A stretch of 64,000 nucleotides of DNA, taken from assembly GCA_041200185.1 (NCBI GenBank), contig CP165730.1, positions 62,001-126,000 on the forward strand, written 5' to 3'. This DNA is from G041200185 sp041200185. GTDB taxonomy: Bacteria > Pseudomonadota > Alphaproteobacteria > BNTO01. The notes under the pieces are model-generated. The model worked only from the letters and a program-made list of their open reading frames with translations, made no database searches and was not told where the DNA came from. The number at the start of each line of letters is the position of its first letter. Position 1 is the first letter of the stretch. Positions 1-9,529 of this stretch are shown here, piece after piece. Position numbers and translations under genes: made by a program.

Positions 1-623
1 CTTTCTAGATCTTCCCAAAAAGGAAATACGGATGTCGTTCCAGCGGTTTGCGTGAGAGTGTTCACAAAACGTCCGCTAACCAAGCCAACAGAACCTGCTT
101 CGTGGTTCTTAAACCATCTCTCCATATGCTCCAGAACGTAGCGGGCCTTCTCCAAAAAGTGGTCCCCCTTCGAAAAATGACCAAGACCAGCAAGAGGTTC
201 TGTCTGGTTAGCCTTATGCTTTAAAAAATACTCAGATGTCTTCGGTGTCAGAGGTATAAACGTCGCAACCTGTTGAGAATGCCTCTTCTCTTCACTTAAG
301 GCTTCGTGAACGACGAAGAGGTTATATCCACCACACAAACCTTTGTTGGCCCCTAAAACGCAAATAATGTGAGGCTTAGTGAGATCTTTCGAATGGAAAA
401 ACCAAGGCAGTTTGTTTCGAAGATTCTGTCGTTGGTCAGCATCTAGAGAGTTCACAACATTTTCGAACATCTGTAGGAGTGAATTCTCATAGTTCCTAGC
501 CCACAACAGACCGCGATGAGATTGGCGCAATTGCGCCGCAGCGATCAACTTCATTGCTGAAGTCAGCTTGTGTGTCGAAGAAATACTTCGAATCCTCTTT
601 TTGATTTCCTGCAGACCGTTCAT
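1..623 (-). CDS. atpG: ATP synthase F1 subunit gamma (5' part)
   Basis: The gene is cut by the left window edge, so about 207 N-terminal codons are visible. The product is the central stalk (gamma) of the F1 motor, which rotates inside the alpha3beta3 ring. The N-terminus reads MNGLQEIKKRIRSISSTHKL and continues with SAMKLIAAAQLR, the conserved gamma N-terminal helix (LKxIKxRIxSVxxTxKITxAMKMVAAAKLR). A later GANKGLCGGYN stretch matches the family's G-S/A-D-R/K-G-L-C-G-G-(Y/F)-N motif. Starting at the ATG 8 bases after the atpA stop gives an atpH-atpA-atpG order, as in other alphaproteobacteria, where atpD and atpC would follow beyond the window. Identity is firm; the C-terminus is unseen. Confidence 0.95.
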   Translation of the reverse strand, partial: MNGLQEIKKRIRSISSTHKLTSAMKLIAAAQLRQSHRGLLWARNYENSLLQMFENVVNSLDADQRQNLRNKLPWFFHSKDLTKPHIICVLGANKGLCGGYNLFVVHEALSEEKRHSQQVATFIPLTPKTSEYFLKHKANQTEPLAGLGHFSKGDHFLEKARYVLEHMERWFKNHEAGSVGLVSGRFVNTLTQTAGTTSVFPFWEDLE

Positions 624-631
624 CAAAAACC

Positions 632-2194
632 TCAATCCAAAGGATGTTCCTGCCGCCAATCAAAAAGACAAGACCTGATAAAGACATCAACCGCTTGACT
701 TTGATCCTCCGTCAAAGGGGTATCTTGATCAAAAGTCTCTAATAAATCAGGACGAGTTAACCTCAGCATCGATAGGTATTTATTTTCAAAGGAAGTGATT
801 TCATGGGTCCTTAATTCGTTGAGATAATCGTGAACACCAAGATAGATAACCGCGACTTGCTCGGCATTTGAGAGAGGATGGTACTGAGGCTGTTTAAGAA
901 GCTCAACAAGTCGTTCGCCTTTGGCTAAAAACTTTTGAGTGGTTTCATCAAGATCCGACGAAAACTGAGAAAAAACAGCCATTTCCCGATACTGAGAGAG
1001 ATCAAGTTTAATGCTCCCTGCAACGCGTTTCATTGATTTCGTTTGAGCAGCCGACCCCACACGACTGACGGAAATCCCAACGTTAACAGCCGGGCGGATT
1101 CCCTGAAAGAAAAGGTCGGTCTCGAGGAAGATCTGTCCATCCGTGATGGAAACGACGTTCGTTGGAATGTAGGCCGAGACGTCGCCAGCCTGTGTCTCAA
1201 TGATAGGGAGAGCTGTCAAGGAGCCACCTCCCAGCTCATCACTCAGCTTAGCAGCCCTTTCGAGAAGACGAGAGTGAAGATAGAAGACATCTCCCGGATA
1301 AGCTTCGCGTCCTGGAGGACGCTTGAGGAGAAGCGACATCTGCCTGTACGCAACGGCGTGCTTGGACAAGTCATCGTAAACGACAAGGGCGTGCATACCT
1401 CGATCACGGAAGAACTCGCCCATAGCACACCCCGTATAAGGAGCAAGGTACTGCAGGGCCGCCGAGTCGGATGCCGTTGCTGCGACGACAATGGAGTACT
1501 CCATAGCCCCAGCGTCCTCGAGCGTCTTAACAAGACGAGCAATAGAGGACTGTTTCTGGCCAATGGCGACATAAATGCAGTAAATCTTATCAGCCTTTTG
1601 GTCGGATGTGTGAGCCGCCCTCTGATTCAAGATAGTATCGATTGCGATAGCCGATTTGCCCGTCTGACGATCCCCAATAATAAGCTCCCTCTGCCCACGC
1701 CCAATAGGAATGAGGCTATCAATCACCTTGAGCCCCGTTTTCATCGGCTCGCAGACCGATTTACGGGCAATAATCCCAGGAGCTTTCCGTTCAATCTGCG
1801 CCATCTCTACGTCGACCAAGGGGCCTTTTCCATCAACAGGTTCACCAAGGGCGTTCACAACGCGGCCTAAGAGCCCCATTCCAACTGGCGTGTCTAAAAT
1901 GCGCTGAGTCCTCTTAACGATATCCCCCTCTTCGATGCTATGACCGTCACCGATGAGAACGACACCAACGTTGTCCGTTTCAAGGTTAAGGGCCATACCC
2001 CGAATAACGGCTCCTGTTCTGGCCGAGAAGCATTCGACCCACTCGCCTGCTCGCACATGATCGAGCCCTTGAACGCGCACAATGCCATCACTTATAGAGA
2101 GAACACGCCCATTCTCAAAAACACCTGCCGACGGAGCAAACCCTTCAATTTGTTGTTTTAGAAAGTCAGAAATTTCTGCGATTTTGGATTTCAT
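632..2194 (-). CDS. atpA: ATP synthase F1 subunit alpha
   Basis: The 520-residue product is the regulatory nucleotide-binding subunit of the F1 ATPase, located on the cytoplasmic side of the inner membrane. The Walker A motif GDRQTGKS is near residue 170. The VYDDLSKHAVAYR and PGREAYPGDVFYLHSRLLERAA stretches are typical of alpha. Length is slightly above the usual ~510. The start overlaps the atpH stop by 4 bases (ATGA), indicating translational coupling; atpG follows after 8 bases. A long antisense ORF (1043-1870 on the plus strand) is a shadow of this gene. Confidence 0.98.
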   Translation of the reverse strand: MKSKIAEISDFLKQQIEGFAPSAGVFENGRVLSISDGIVRVQGLDHVRAGEWVECFSARTGAVIRGMALNLETDNVGVVLIGDGHSIEEGDIVKRTQRILDTPVGMGLLGRVVNALGEPVDGKGPLVDVEMAQIERKAPGIIARKSVCEPMKTGLKVIDSLIPIGRGQRELIIGDRQTGKSAIAIDTILNQRAAHTSDQKADKIYCIYVAIGQKQSSIARLVKTLEDAGAMEYSIVVAATASDSAALQYLAPYTGCAMGEFFRDRGMHALVVYDDLSKHAVAYRQMSLLLKRPPGREAYPGDVFYLHSRLLERAAKLSDELGGGSLTALPIIETQAGDVSAYIPTNVVSITDGQIFLETDLFFQGIRPAVNVGISVSRVGSAAQTKSMKRVAGSIKLDLSQYREMAVFSQFSSDLDETTQKFLAKGERLVELLKQPQYHPLSNAEQVAVIYLGVHDYLNELRTHEITSFENKYLSMLRLTRPDLLETFDQDTPLTEDQSQAVDVFIRSCLFDWRQEHPLD

Positions 2195-2781
2195 AACACT
2201 CTCCGCGTTTGAGTCACTTCAAAACCTTCCCGTGCCCTCTGAATGAAGCAATCGATATGGTGCCTGGCACTCACATCGATCGTTATCGTATCGGACTGGA
2301 CAATAAAACCCCCTAGGACACGTGGATCGATGGAATAAGTCATTTTCATCTCTTTGCAAAATACTCCACTAAGATGTTGCTCCAGGGCAAGCTTCTGAGA
2401 GTCAGTGAGAGGATCGGCGGAAACAACCTGTAAAGAAACTCGATTCAGCTCGGCATCTGCAAGCCTCTTGTAGAGACGAGAAACATCTTTGAGTGCTGAG
2501 AGTCGATTCTTGTCAGCAAGCAGCCTTAAAAAGGATAGAAAAAAGGGCTGAAAACCAAGGATTTCAATGAGCCTCTGAGTCCAATCCTCCGGATAACACC
2601 CCTGCAAAGCACTTGCAATTGTCAGGCGCAAGGGGCTGTGAGAGGACAGCAACGAAGAAGCTAGAGCGCAATCCTCATATGTTCTTTCGAGGGCCTTGCG
2701 CTCCTTTGCAACCTCAAAAAGAGCCCACGCGTACCGTCCCCTCACGGACGTACACATAGCTCTCAAGGCCAGCGGGCTCAC
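2191..2781 (-). CDS. atpH: ATP synthase F1 subunit delta
   Basis: The 196-residue product is the delta (OSCP-like) subunit that ties F1 to the peripheral stalk. The N-terminus has RYAWALFEVAKE, the family hallmark RYAxALFExA. The C-terminal part (LGGFIVQSDTITIDVSARHHI) matches the conserved GG-x-IxxxDxxID-x-S segment. The GTG start is preceded by a good Shine-Dalgarno (GGAGGG, 3-4 bases away). As first gene of the visible atp cluster it overlaps atpA by 4 bases. Confidence 0.95.
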   Translation of the reverse strand: MSPLALRAMCTSVRGRYAWALFEVAKERKALERTYEDCALASSLLSSHSPLRLTIASALQGCYPEDWTQRLIEILGFQPFFLSFLRLLADKNRLSALKDVSRLYKRLADAELNRVSLQVVSADPLTDSQKLALEQHLSGVFCKEMKMTYSIDPRVLGGFIVQSDTITIDVSARHHIDCFIQRAREGFEVTQTRRVL

Positions 2782-2961
2782 AAACCCTCCATTTCACAAC
2801 ACCTTCAAAGTCATTGTAACACGAATTTACCTCTCCGCACCACGCGATTCTCGATTTCCTTCATTCACACTTTTTGTTAAGTAGATTCCCGTTCTAACCG
2901 CCCAGCAGCTGCTGTATCTCCAGCTTTTGTTGCAGAGGCGAGGAAGTTTTTGGTACCATGA

Positions 2962-3050
2962 CGCCGGTCTTCGGTGAGCGTAGAAGGGTGCAGGGGGTCA
3001 GATTCGGAAGAAAGCAGCCCACACATGGAAGCGCGTTGCCGGAGGCCAGT
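2962..3050 (+). ncRNA. ffs: Signal recognition particle RNA (4.5S, small bacterial type)
   Basis: The segment GGTCAGATTCGGAAGAAAGC (from 2996) matches the near-universal apical core of 4.5S RNA (GGTCAGGTCCGGAAGGAAGCAGCC in E. coli), with its asymmetric loop for Ffh. The flanks pair as expected: 2966-2974 pairs with 3039-3047 through nine consecutive pairs including G-U, and the stem continues inward through TGAGCG. SRP RNA just upstream of dnaX is the usual alphaproteobacterial arrangement. The exact 5' and 3' ends are estimates. Confidence 0.9.
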
Positions 3051-3072
3051 GGAGAATCCTTTAGGAGGACCT

Positions 3073-4785
3073 ATGGAGTTAGAGTTTACAGGCAAAGAAA
3101 ACAAGAGCGCTGTGCGGCGTGTATTAGCCCGGAAGTATCGTCCGAAATTTCTTTGTGATCTTATTGGGCAAGACCTGTTAGTTCAGGCTCTTGAAAGAGG
3201 GATTATTGAAGGACGACTACCTCAAGCCATTTTGCTTCATGGGATCCGAGGAACGGGAAAAACGTCGACAGCTCGTATTTTGGCAAGAGCTCTGAATTGT
3301 ACGGGTCCTGATGGCCAGGGAGGACCAACTGTCCACCCTTGTGGCCAGTGTCCATCATGCAAAGCCTTTGATGAGGATCGACATCCTGACGTTCTAGAGA
3401 TGGACGCAGCCAGTCATACAGGGGTTGATGATATTCGTGAGGTTATCGACTCGGCTCAATATCGTGCGATTTTGGGGCGTTGCAAGGTCTTTATCATCGA
3501 CGAAGTTCATATGCTCTCAAAAAGTGCATTCAACGCCCTCCTTAAGACATTAGAAGAGCCTCCGGCGCACGTATTGTTCGTTTTTGCGACAACGGAGATC
3601 AATAAAATCCCTGAAACGATTCTATCACGCTGTTCGCGTTTCGACCTGAAAAGGGTCGACTCAAGGATTTTGATGAATCATGTGAGATCTGTTGCAGAGA
3701 AAGAGGGGTATGCCCTCGAGCAAGATGCCTTGGCTCTACTAGCCCGAGCAGCAGACGGGTCTGTGCGTGATAGTTTAACCTTGCTGGACCAAGCGATGAA
3801 CCTGACAGATGCTGAGCATAAGACTCTTATTACGAGCTCTGTTGTCCAAGGTATGGTTGGAGTGTCAGACCGCCAGAAAGTCTATAGCATTTTGATGAAA
3901 ATCCTTGAAAGAAAGCCTGAAGAGGTGGTAACTGAGGTGCGCTCTCTGACGGAGAAGGGAGAGGATCCTGTAGCTTTCTTTCAGGATCTGATGGAGAGCC
4001 TTTACAGGGTTGCTTGCCTCAAAATGATGCCCCGTCTCTCGACGGATGAAACCGTTCCAGAATTTGAACGAAAATCAGCTCATATGATCTCTGTTCGTGT
4101 GGAGGTTATTCAGCTGCTTAGTCTGTGGAAGAAGATGTTAAAAGGATATGAGGATGTTAAAAAGGCACCCTTCGCTCAACAGGCTCTCGAAATGACGTTG
4201 CTTCGGCTGTGTTATGCGGCCTCTTTACCATCTCTGGAGTCCGTCTTGACAGCTCCCCCTGCTTTAGACCCAGATAGTCCGTCCAGGAGTGGCTCGGGAT
4301 TCGGAGAAAAGGGAGAAGCTGAGACTGGAGTAAAGGGGGAGACGCAGCTTGTTTCTGAACCGTTAAGTTCTGAAAGTCCGCAGGCCGATTTGAAGGATCT
4401 CTATCATGAGCCCAGTTCAAAACAACTTCAAACCTTTGAAGATCTCATGAAGATTCTAGAGGAGGAACGCGAGGTCCTGTTACTGAGTTATCTCAAGCGA
4501 GATGTAGCTTTCGTGTCCTTTGATCCTGGGAAGATCATTGTCCAGTTGAAAAATGATGATGCTGCTAAGGTTTTGCCTATGCTTAAAACATTTCTTCATA
4601 AGGCAACAGGGGAAACCTGGATTGTTCAGGTTGATACGACGGGTAAGCCTTGTCCAAGCTGGGATGAGTTACAAAAAGAATCTCAAAAGAAACTTCAGGA
4701 AGAAACTTTAGAAACTCCCCTCTTTAAGTCCTTGCAAGAAAATTTCCCAGGGACGACAGTAGAGTTTGAGTTCGAACCATCCTAG
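3073..4785 (+). CDS. dnaX: DNA polymerase III subunits gamma and tau
   Basis: This is the clamp-loader ATPase of the replisome (570 residues from this start). The N-terminus LARKYRPKFLCDLIGQD is the classic DnaX opening. It is followed by the P-loop GIRGTGKTSTARILARALNC, a four-Cys zinc module (Cys from NC, PCGQCPSC), the Walker B region IIDEVHMLSKSAFNALLKTLEEPP, and sensor SRCSRFDLKR. A longer ORF begins at 2974, but that region is the SRP RNA. The ATG at 3073 has AGGAGG 4 bases upstream and is the better start. The linker and C-terminal region after about residue 385 is divergent, as usual for tau. The ybaB-recR pair that often follows dnaX is absent. Confidence 0.97.
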   Translation: MELEFTGKENKSAVRRVLARKYRPKFLCDLIGQDLLVQALERGIIEGRLPQAILLHGIRGTGKTSTARILARALNCTGPDGQGGPTVHPCGQCPSCKAFDEDRHPDVLEMDAASHTGVDDIREVIDSAQYRAILGRCKVFIIDEVHMLSKSAFNALLKTLEEPPAHVLFVFATTEINKIPETILSRCSRFDLKRVDSRILMNHVRSVAEKEGYALEQDALALLARAADGSVRDSLTLLDQAMNLTDAEHKTLITSSVVQGMVGVSDRQKVYSILMKILERKPEEVVTEVRSLTEKGEDPVAFFQDLMESLYRVACLKMMPRLSTDETVPEFERKSAHMISVRVEVIQLLSLWKKMLKGYEDVKKAPFAQQALEMTLLRLCYAASLPSLESVLTAPPALDPDSPSRSGSGFGEKGEAETGVKGETQLVSEPLSSESPQADLKDLYHEPSSKQLQTFEDLMKILEEEREVLLLSYLKRDVAFVSFDPGKIIVQLKNDDAAKVLPMLKTFLHKATGETWIVQVDTTGKPCPSWDELQKESQKKLQEETLETPLFKSLQENFPGTTVEFEFEPS

Positions 4786-4920
4786 GACGTCCAAGAGGGC
4801 CAGATCACTTGTGCGCTGGGGAGGCAATAAGTGGCTGGTGTTCTAGGGAGCGCCTTATAGCTGCCTACTAAAGATATTGTGCTATAAACGTTCTCATGGA
4901 ACTCGAGGCGTTACTTCAGT

Positions 4921-7371
4921 ATGATTCGCGATTTCTCTAAGGACTGCCTTCGTCGTTTCAAAGGCCCTCTTCAGAAGGGGCGGTTGACGCTTGTTGTTCC
5001 TGACGAGATCAACAAAGGTCACCTTCAAAGAGTGTTCAGAGAGTCTATCAAACTGGCAACGGGAATTTTGCCGGAAATCTTAACAGTTAGCGAACTAGCA
5101 GCAAAGGTGAGGGGAAAGCCGAATCCATCGTCCTTTTCGCTATGGATATCTCTTATGGAGAAAATCTGTGCATTGAGACCAAAAACGTCTTTCCATGCTG
5201 CCCTCCAGAAAGCTCAGCTGCTTTTGAGAACGGCCCAGTTTTGTTTTCAAGATGGTGGATCCATCCATCACCCACCTCTTCCTTTTGTGTCTCTTCGAGG
5301 ACAGGACAGGGATCTTTTTGACATCCTTCAACGAATCGAACAACAGATAGAGGGGGATGATATATTATTGAAGAGGTTTTTAAACGACCATTTTCGCGAT
5401 TTTTTCGTTTTTCTCGATGCGTTTCCTCATAAGGATGCTCCTTTTTTGCAATGTTTACGTGCAGTTTTTTCCCATCATTCTCAGGCGTTCGTTTGGAATT
5501 CTGGCGAAATAGACAGACAACGCAAGGGTCCTCTTTTTGTGAGTGAATTTGCTAATACAAGTCAAGAAGCTGCGTTTGTTGTCCGGGAAGTTACTAGACG
5601 AATCCAACATGGATGTAGGGTTGCTGTTGTGTGCGATGAGGAAAACATCCTCCAAAAAATTGAAGCAGAAGGACAACGTCAACATCTCATTTTTCAGCGT
5701 CCCAAAGGCACAGTTCCTCTCAAGGAAACGATCGTTGGAAATGTTGTCTCGAAATTGGCCCTATGGTTGGCTCATGACTCCGTTGAAGATTGGACCTGCT
5801 TATTGGGTGTCTTGGCAGACCAAGCCTTTATACCCGAATCTAAAAGGCGCTTTTTGTCGAAATTTTGGGAAAAAGTAACTCATGCCCCCGGGATGACTGT
5901 TGGAGGCAATTTCCTCATTCCTAAATTTGCTAAAGGACACGACATAAGAGTTCTTATTGCTAAGACTTGCGCTGATATCCCAGAAATTATGGAAATTTTT
6001 GACGCTTTAGCAGAGATCCAAAACGGATATCGTTTTCCTCAAAGGTTTCAGTCCCTTCGAGAATTTTGCTGGCTCCACCAAAGCGCCTGGAACGATTTGT
6101 GGCAACAGTTCGAAGTGGCTAAACCCGAAATTCCTCTATGGGAAAATATGACGGCGTCATTAAACCATTCTCCTCTCTTTGATGAAAAGATTACTGCAGA
6201 CGATTATCTCTTTTGGCTAGATGCTTTCCTGCACACAGAACGAGTGTCTGTTCCCTCAGGGATACACAAGTCACAGCAAGACGATCCTTGGATTCTTCCC
6301 GTTCAAGCTTCCATCCTGCACGACGTTGATACCGTTTTTTTGGTCGGAACGCAAGAAACGTGGATGAGGTCAAATCCAACCCCCCCTTTCTTTCAGCCAC
6401 AGTCGAGCACGAGGCAATGGGAACCCATTTTCCGGAGGCTTGTAAATCAGAAGATTGTCTACATAACGTGTACGCAGGGAGACGAACCTCATCCTCTTTG
6501 GCATGCTCTCTCGAATTTACCGATAGAAAAGGTCGACGTCTCTTCCGCTTCTAAGCAGGTTGCGAGCAACAACGATGGCATGAAAGTCGCCTCAAAGGCT
6601 CATGCGTGGGTAGAGCCTCTTTCTCGGCCACGTCAATTCTCGATTTCTGATTGGCAACTGTTGCAAGATGATCCCTACGCCTTTTACGCGAAGACAGTAC
6701 TAAAACTCTCTCCCCTACCCCAAAGAGATGCCATGGCGCGCGATTATGGTCTGTGGGCTCACTACCTTCTTCAACGGTATTTTACTCACCCCTTTCAGCA
6801 AAAGTCCTTGATGGCATTTATCGATGAGGCAACCTTGCAAGCTCCACGGTGGGTCACCAAGATCTTCGTTCCAAGGATTCTTCCCGCATTAAAGGCAATA
6901 GATGAATCATGGAAGGTCGAACAACCGAGTGTTCTCGAGGTTCAAACAGAAACGCGGCAAAGCGCCTCTCTCCTTGTGGATGACGTTGTTTTTACTTTTT
7001 ATGGAATTTGCGACCGGATTGACAGACTAACCTCAGCTATAAGAGTTGTCGACTACAAAACAGGGACCTTACCAAAAGAAAAAAGTCTTAGAAATTGCGA
7101 GGCGTGGCAACTCCCTTTAGAAGCTTGGATGATTCACCAGTCCGCCCCTCAGCGTAGTACCGTAATGTCTCCTGTCTCTCTGAAAGCAGAAGGCGTACGA
7201 CAGAGGGACGTACCCTATGACTCCGAAATTCAAACGAGGTTAGAGGGTACACTTCCTCAGCTTTTGCACGCATACCTGGACCCAAGCTTCATGTTTGAAA
7301 CGGCACAGGAGAACAAGAAAAGACTGCTGGCCTACGCTCCCCTCGCCCGCCTGCCTCGGCAACGGTGCTGA
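4921..7371 (+). CDS. addB: Double-strand break repair protein AddB (helicase-nuclease subunit)
   Basis: The 816-residue product fits the alphaproteobacterial AddB family, partner of AddA in processing double-strand ends for RecA-dependent repair. The N-terminal two thirds resemble an inactive UvrD-like helicase (SREFANTS-type and VFLVGTQETWMRSNP segments). The C-terminus is a PD-(D/E)XK nuclease with GICDRIDRL and VVDYKTGTLP (near residue 710), where the Asp and Lys of DYK are catalytic. No iron-sulphur cysteine cluster is evident, as in other alpha AddBs. It is shorter than the ~1000 residues usual in the family. A 7-C run lies at 6380-6386. addA is not adjacent; it sits at 46.3 kb. Confidence 0.85.
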   Translation: MIRDFSKDCLRRFKGPLQKGRLTLVVPDEINKGHLQRVFRESIKLATGILPEILTVSELAAKVRGKPNPSSFSLWISLMEKICALRPKTSFHAALQKAQLLLRTAQFCFQDGGSIHHPPLPFVSLRGQDRDLFDILQRIEQQIEGDDILLKRFLNDHFRDFFVFLDAFPHKDAPFLQCLRAVFSHHSQAFVWNSGEIDRQRKGPLFVSEFANTSQEAAFVVREVTRRIQHGCRVAVVCDEENILQKIEAEGQRQHLIFQRPKGTVPLKETIVGNVVSKLALWLAHDSVEDWTCLLGVLADQAFIPESKRRFLSKFWEKVTHAPGMTVGGNFLIPKFAKGHDIRVLIAKTCADIPEIMEIFDALAEIQNGYRFPQRFQSLREFCWLHQSAWNDLWQQFEVAKPEIPLWENMTASLNHSPLFDEKITADDYLFWLDAFLHTERVSVPSGIHKSQQDDPWILPVQASILHDVDTVFLVGTQETWMRSNPTPPFFQPQSSTRQWEPIFRRLVNQKIVYITCTQGDEPHPLWHALSNLPIEKVDVSSASKQVASNNDGMKVASKAHAWVEPLSRPRQFSISDWQLLQDDPYAFYAKTVLKLSPLPQRDAMARDYGLWAHYLLQRYFTHPFQQKSLMAFIDEATLQAPRWVTKIFVPRILPALKAIDESWKVEQPSVLEVQTETRQSASLLVDDVVFTFYGICDRIDRLTSAIRVVDYKTGTLPKEKSLRNCEAWQLPLEAWMIHQSAPQRSTVMSPVSLKAEGVRQRDVPYDSEIQTRLEGTLPQLLHAYLDPSFMFETAQENKKRLLAYAPLARLPRQRC

Positions 7372-7794
7372 TTTGAGGACTTGTTGTGGTGGATAAAAAA
7401 AGAAAAGTGCCAATGTCGTACATATACTTGTGTCATAGAGTAAATGTTTATTGATGCACATTTATGAAGGCAAGAGGAACAGGAACACCTCAAGAGTTAT
7501 CTCTAAGTTCTAAAGATTGGTAAAAATTGTTGTTTTTACATCTTGATATTTTGATTGGTCTTTATTAATAATTGTTTTTCCAAGGATATGAGGCAAAAAA
7601 TAGAGTTGGGAGGAAAGGTAAAATTTTTGTTTTGATAAAAAGGAGAACGAATATGTTAAGAAAATCTTTAAAAAAATTGTGATACCGGTGTGGTCAAAAG
7701 ACCGCCCAATTGATGGCGGGTTCTTGACAATACTTCTTGTTTTCTGATATATATATGTTTACTGTATTGATGTCTTTTATTTTTGGAGTTACTT
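7372..7794. other. Intergenic region, 423 bp, AT-rich
   Basis: No coding sequence is apparent. The right end holds a strong sigma70-type promoter (7724-7753) for the secreted protein gene starting at 7795. The rest is AT-rich with T and A runs and no clear terminator for addB. Confidence 0.6.
7724..7753 (+). promoter_or_regulatory. sigma70-type promoter
   Basis: A perfect TTGACA -35 is followed after 17-18 bases by an AT-rich -10 (TATATA). It lies about 45 bases upstream of the ATG at 7795. It reads toward the frameshifted secreted gene, so that gene was probably expressed until recently or still is. Confidence 0.65.
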
Positions 7795-9433
7795 ATGTTA
7801 TCTATTCGTCATTTTTCAATAATGCTTGCTTGCGGCTCAGCGTTATGCTCCCTGGCTGGTCAAGCGACCGTACAAGAACTGATCTCTTATTACGTCGAAG
7901 AGTTGGATAAGAGATACAATTCAAAAGCTGGAGGCGCCCTACCTGAAGAGAAAAAACTCTCTGAGCTGTTATTTTCTGATGATGAGAGCGAAAGAAAAGC
8001 AGGCGCAACACTACTTTACAATGCGTACAATAAAAGTTACGAAACTGCACTTAACCTTGCTAAAAATGATAATCAAAAATTTTTGCAGTATTTGAACCGA
8101 CCTATTCTCGCTCACTTCTTTGGCGGCTGCGCTCATTTTTTGCGGTCCTGTCGTGATCTAACACCTAGCGAAAAGCTCATGGGTGACGAGATCCGGTCTA
8201 TGTTCAATGTCGACAAGATTCTCGTCTTGGACCTCTCCAGTCTTGCCCAAGCCGCAGATTCGAATTTTTCGTCAGAAGCCAAACTTCTTGCTCAACTCGG
8301 CCTATCGTATTTGTCGGACCCGCAGTCTTTGACAGATGAGCAAGAAACAACAACTACAAGATACGTGGAAGACCTATACGGACGAATGGACGGCTCAAAT
8401 GTCGGACAAAGGGACGAAGAAGATCGTGTCCGCTGATATCATTGAACCCTATCAGAAATATTTTTCAGGCCAGCATGTCGATAGCCCGATTATCCCCACG
8501 CCTAGTTTTTTTGCTAATGTGCTCGCATTCTTCGAGTGTCGACATGAAAGCCCCGATGGCGTTCGCCTGTACCATTATATGGAGCATGAAGATTACGGAA
8601 GACAGTCAAAAACACATGGAAAAGTTGACGACTTATTGGCGTCTATCAATAGTTCGCGAGGTGGCGGGCCAAAGATTTCATATTCCAACAGCAGTACAAC
8701 GGACCCTATCACCCACTCGGTGGCACTGCGTGAGCGTCAGTCAAAAAGACAGGAAAAAAGAGCAGCCAAAAAAGCCACCACAACTAAGACACAAACACAA
8801 GAGCAGGTATGTCAGTATAGCGATTGGGCCTTTAACGACTGCTCGAGTTCTATGACTGAGCTAGATGACTTGTCTCACGAAATGGGTCACATTTTCCAAA
8901 GAAGCATTTGTGTACCGAACGATCGCTTAGCGGGAATGCCCAATATACTCTCTCTTAATCATGTTGTGCCCGCCTTGTTCACTTTAAAGGGCGCTGCCCT
9001 GGTATACAGCCCGATCGATAACACGCAAATGGGAGCGCGTGAAAACAACTTTCAAAACTATAACTCTCTCTTCACTGATAGCGAGCCTACCCAACAGATC
9101 CGGCCACGGCAACTTTTGTTTAATGGCGCGAGTGAGGTTTCGAATATGTACGGTGGGAGCGTCCTGCCAGGGCAGCTTGTGACGAAAAAGATAAATAGTC
9201 AAGAAACCACGGTGAGGGAGAAGGTTCTTGTGGTCTTTCCTCACTGCGAACTCATGCAGAGGAAGGAAGCTAACCTACCGTTTAGGAAGTCTCACTCATT
9301 ATTCTCTGATCCTGGACAACAGAAACTTGTTAATGAAGGTATAACTCTGAACAAAGAGAATATTAATAAGTTTATAAACTTTATGAATGAAGTCAAAAAG
9401 TCCGAACTCGAATTACTTAAAAATTCGCAATAG
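7795..9433 (+). pseudogene. Secreted putative HExxH (HEMGH) protein, frameshifted
   Basis: Two overlapping ORFs form what looks like one ~545-residue gene. Frame 1 runs 7795-8436: signal peptide MLSIRHFSIMLACGSALCSL, then a helical domain; GGAG lies 6 bases before the ATG. Frame 2 runs 8336-9433: a central Lys/Arg/Thr/Gln-rich linker (READ-through residues RQSKRQEKRAAKK), then LDDLSHEMGHIFQ, a HExxH-like zinc-binding motif about 180 residues into the second part. Frame 2 has a stop at 8330, so the shift lies between 8333 and 8436. The second ORF has no Shine-Dalgarno of its own. No homopolymer marks the site. It could be a pseudogene, an assembly error, or two coupled genes. A metalloprotease role is inferred only from the motif and export; no family was recognised. 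Confidence 0.55.
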
Positions 9434-9454
9434 GTGTCTTGCCGTCACGCGGGG

Positions 9455-9476
9455 AATCCCAGCAACAGCTGGGGTT
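9455..9476. terminator. Bidirectional hairpin between converging genes
   Basis: AATCCCAGC-aaca-GCTGGGGTT forms a 9-bp stem with one G-T pair and a 4-base loop. It lies between the converging genes ending at 9433 (+) and 9530 (-). The T tail is poor, so it is only a likely terminator. Confidence 0.5.
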
Positions 9477-9529
9477 CTCTATGATCCTTGAAAGCTTGAT
9501 TCCATTCTAGAAATGGCCCTTTCCCTTTT

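Noticed and set aside
1043..1870. 275-codon plus-strand ORF
   Set aside because: Lies antisense within atpA and has no family similarity; a shadow from codon bias.
2974..3072. N-terminal extension of dnaX
   Set aside because: Falls on the SRP RNA and lacks similarity; the ATG at 3073 has AGGAGG.
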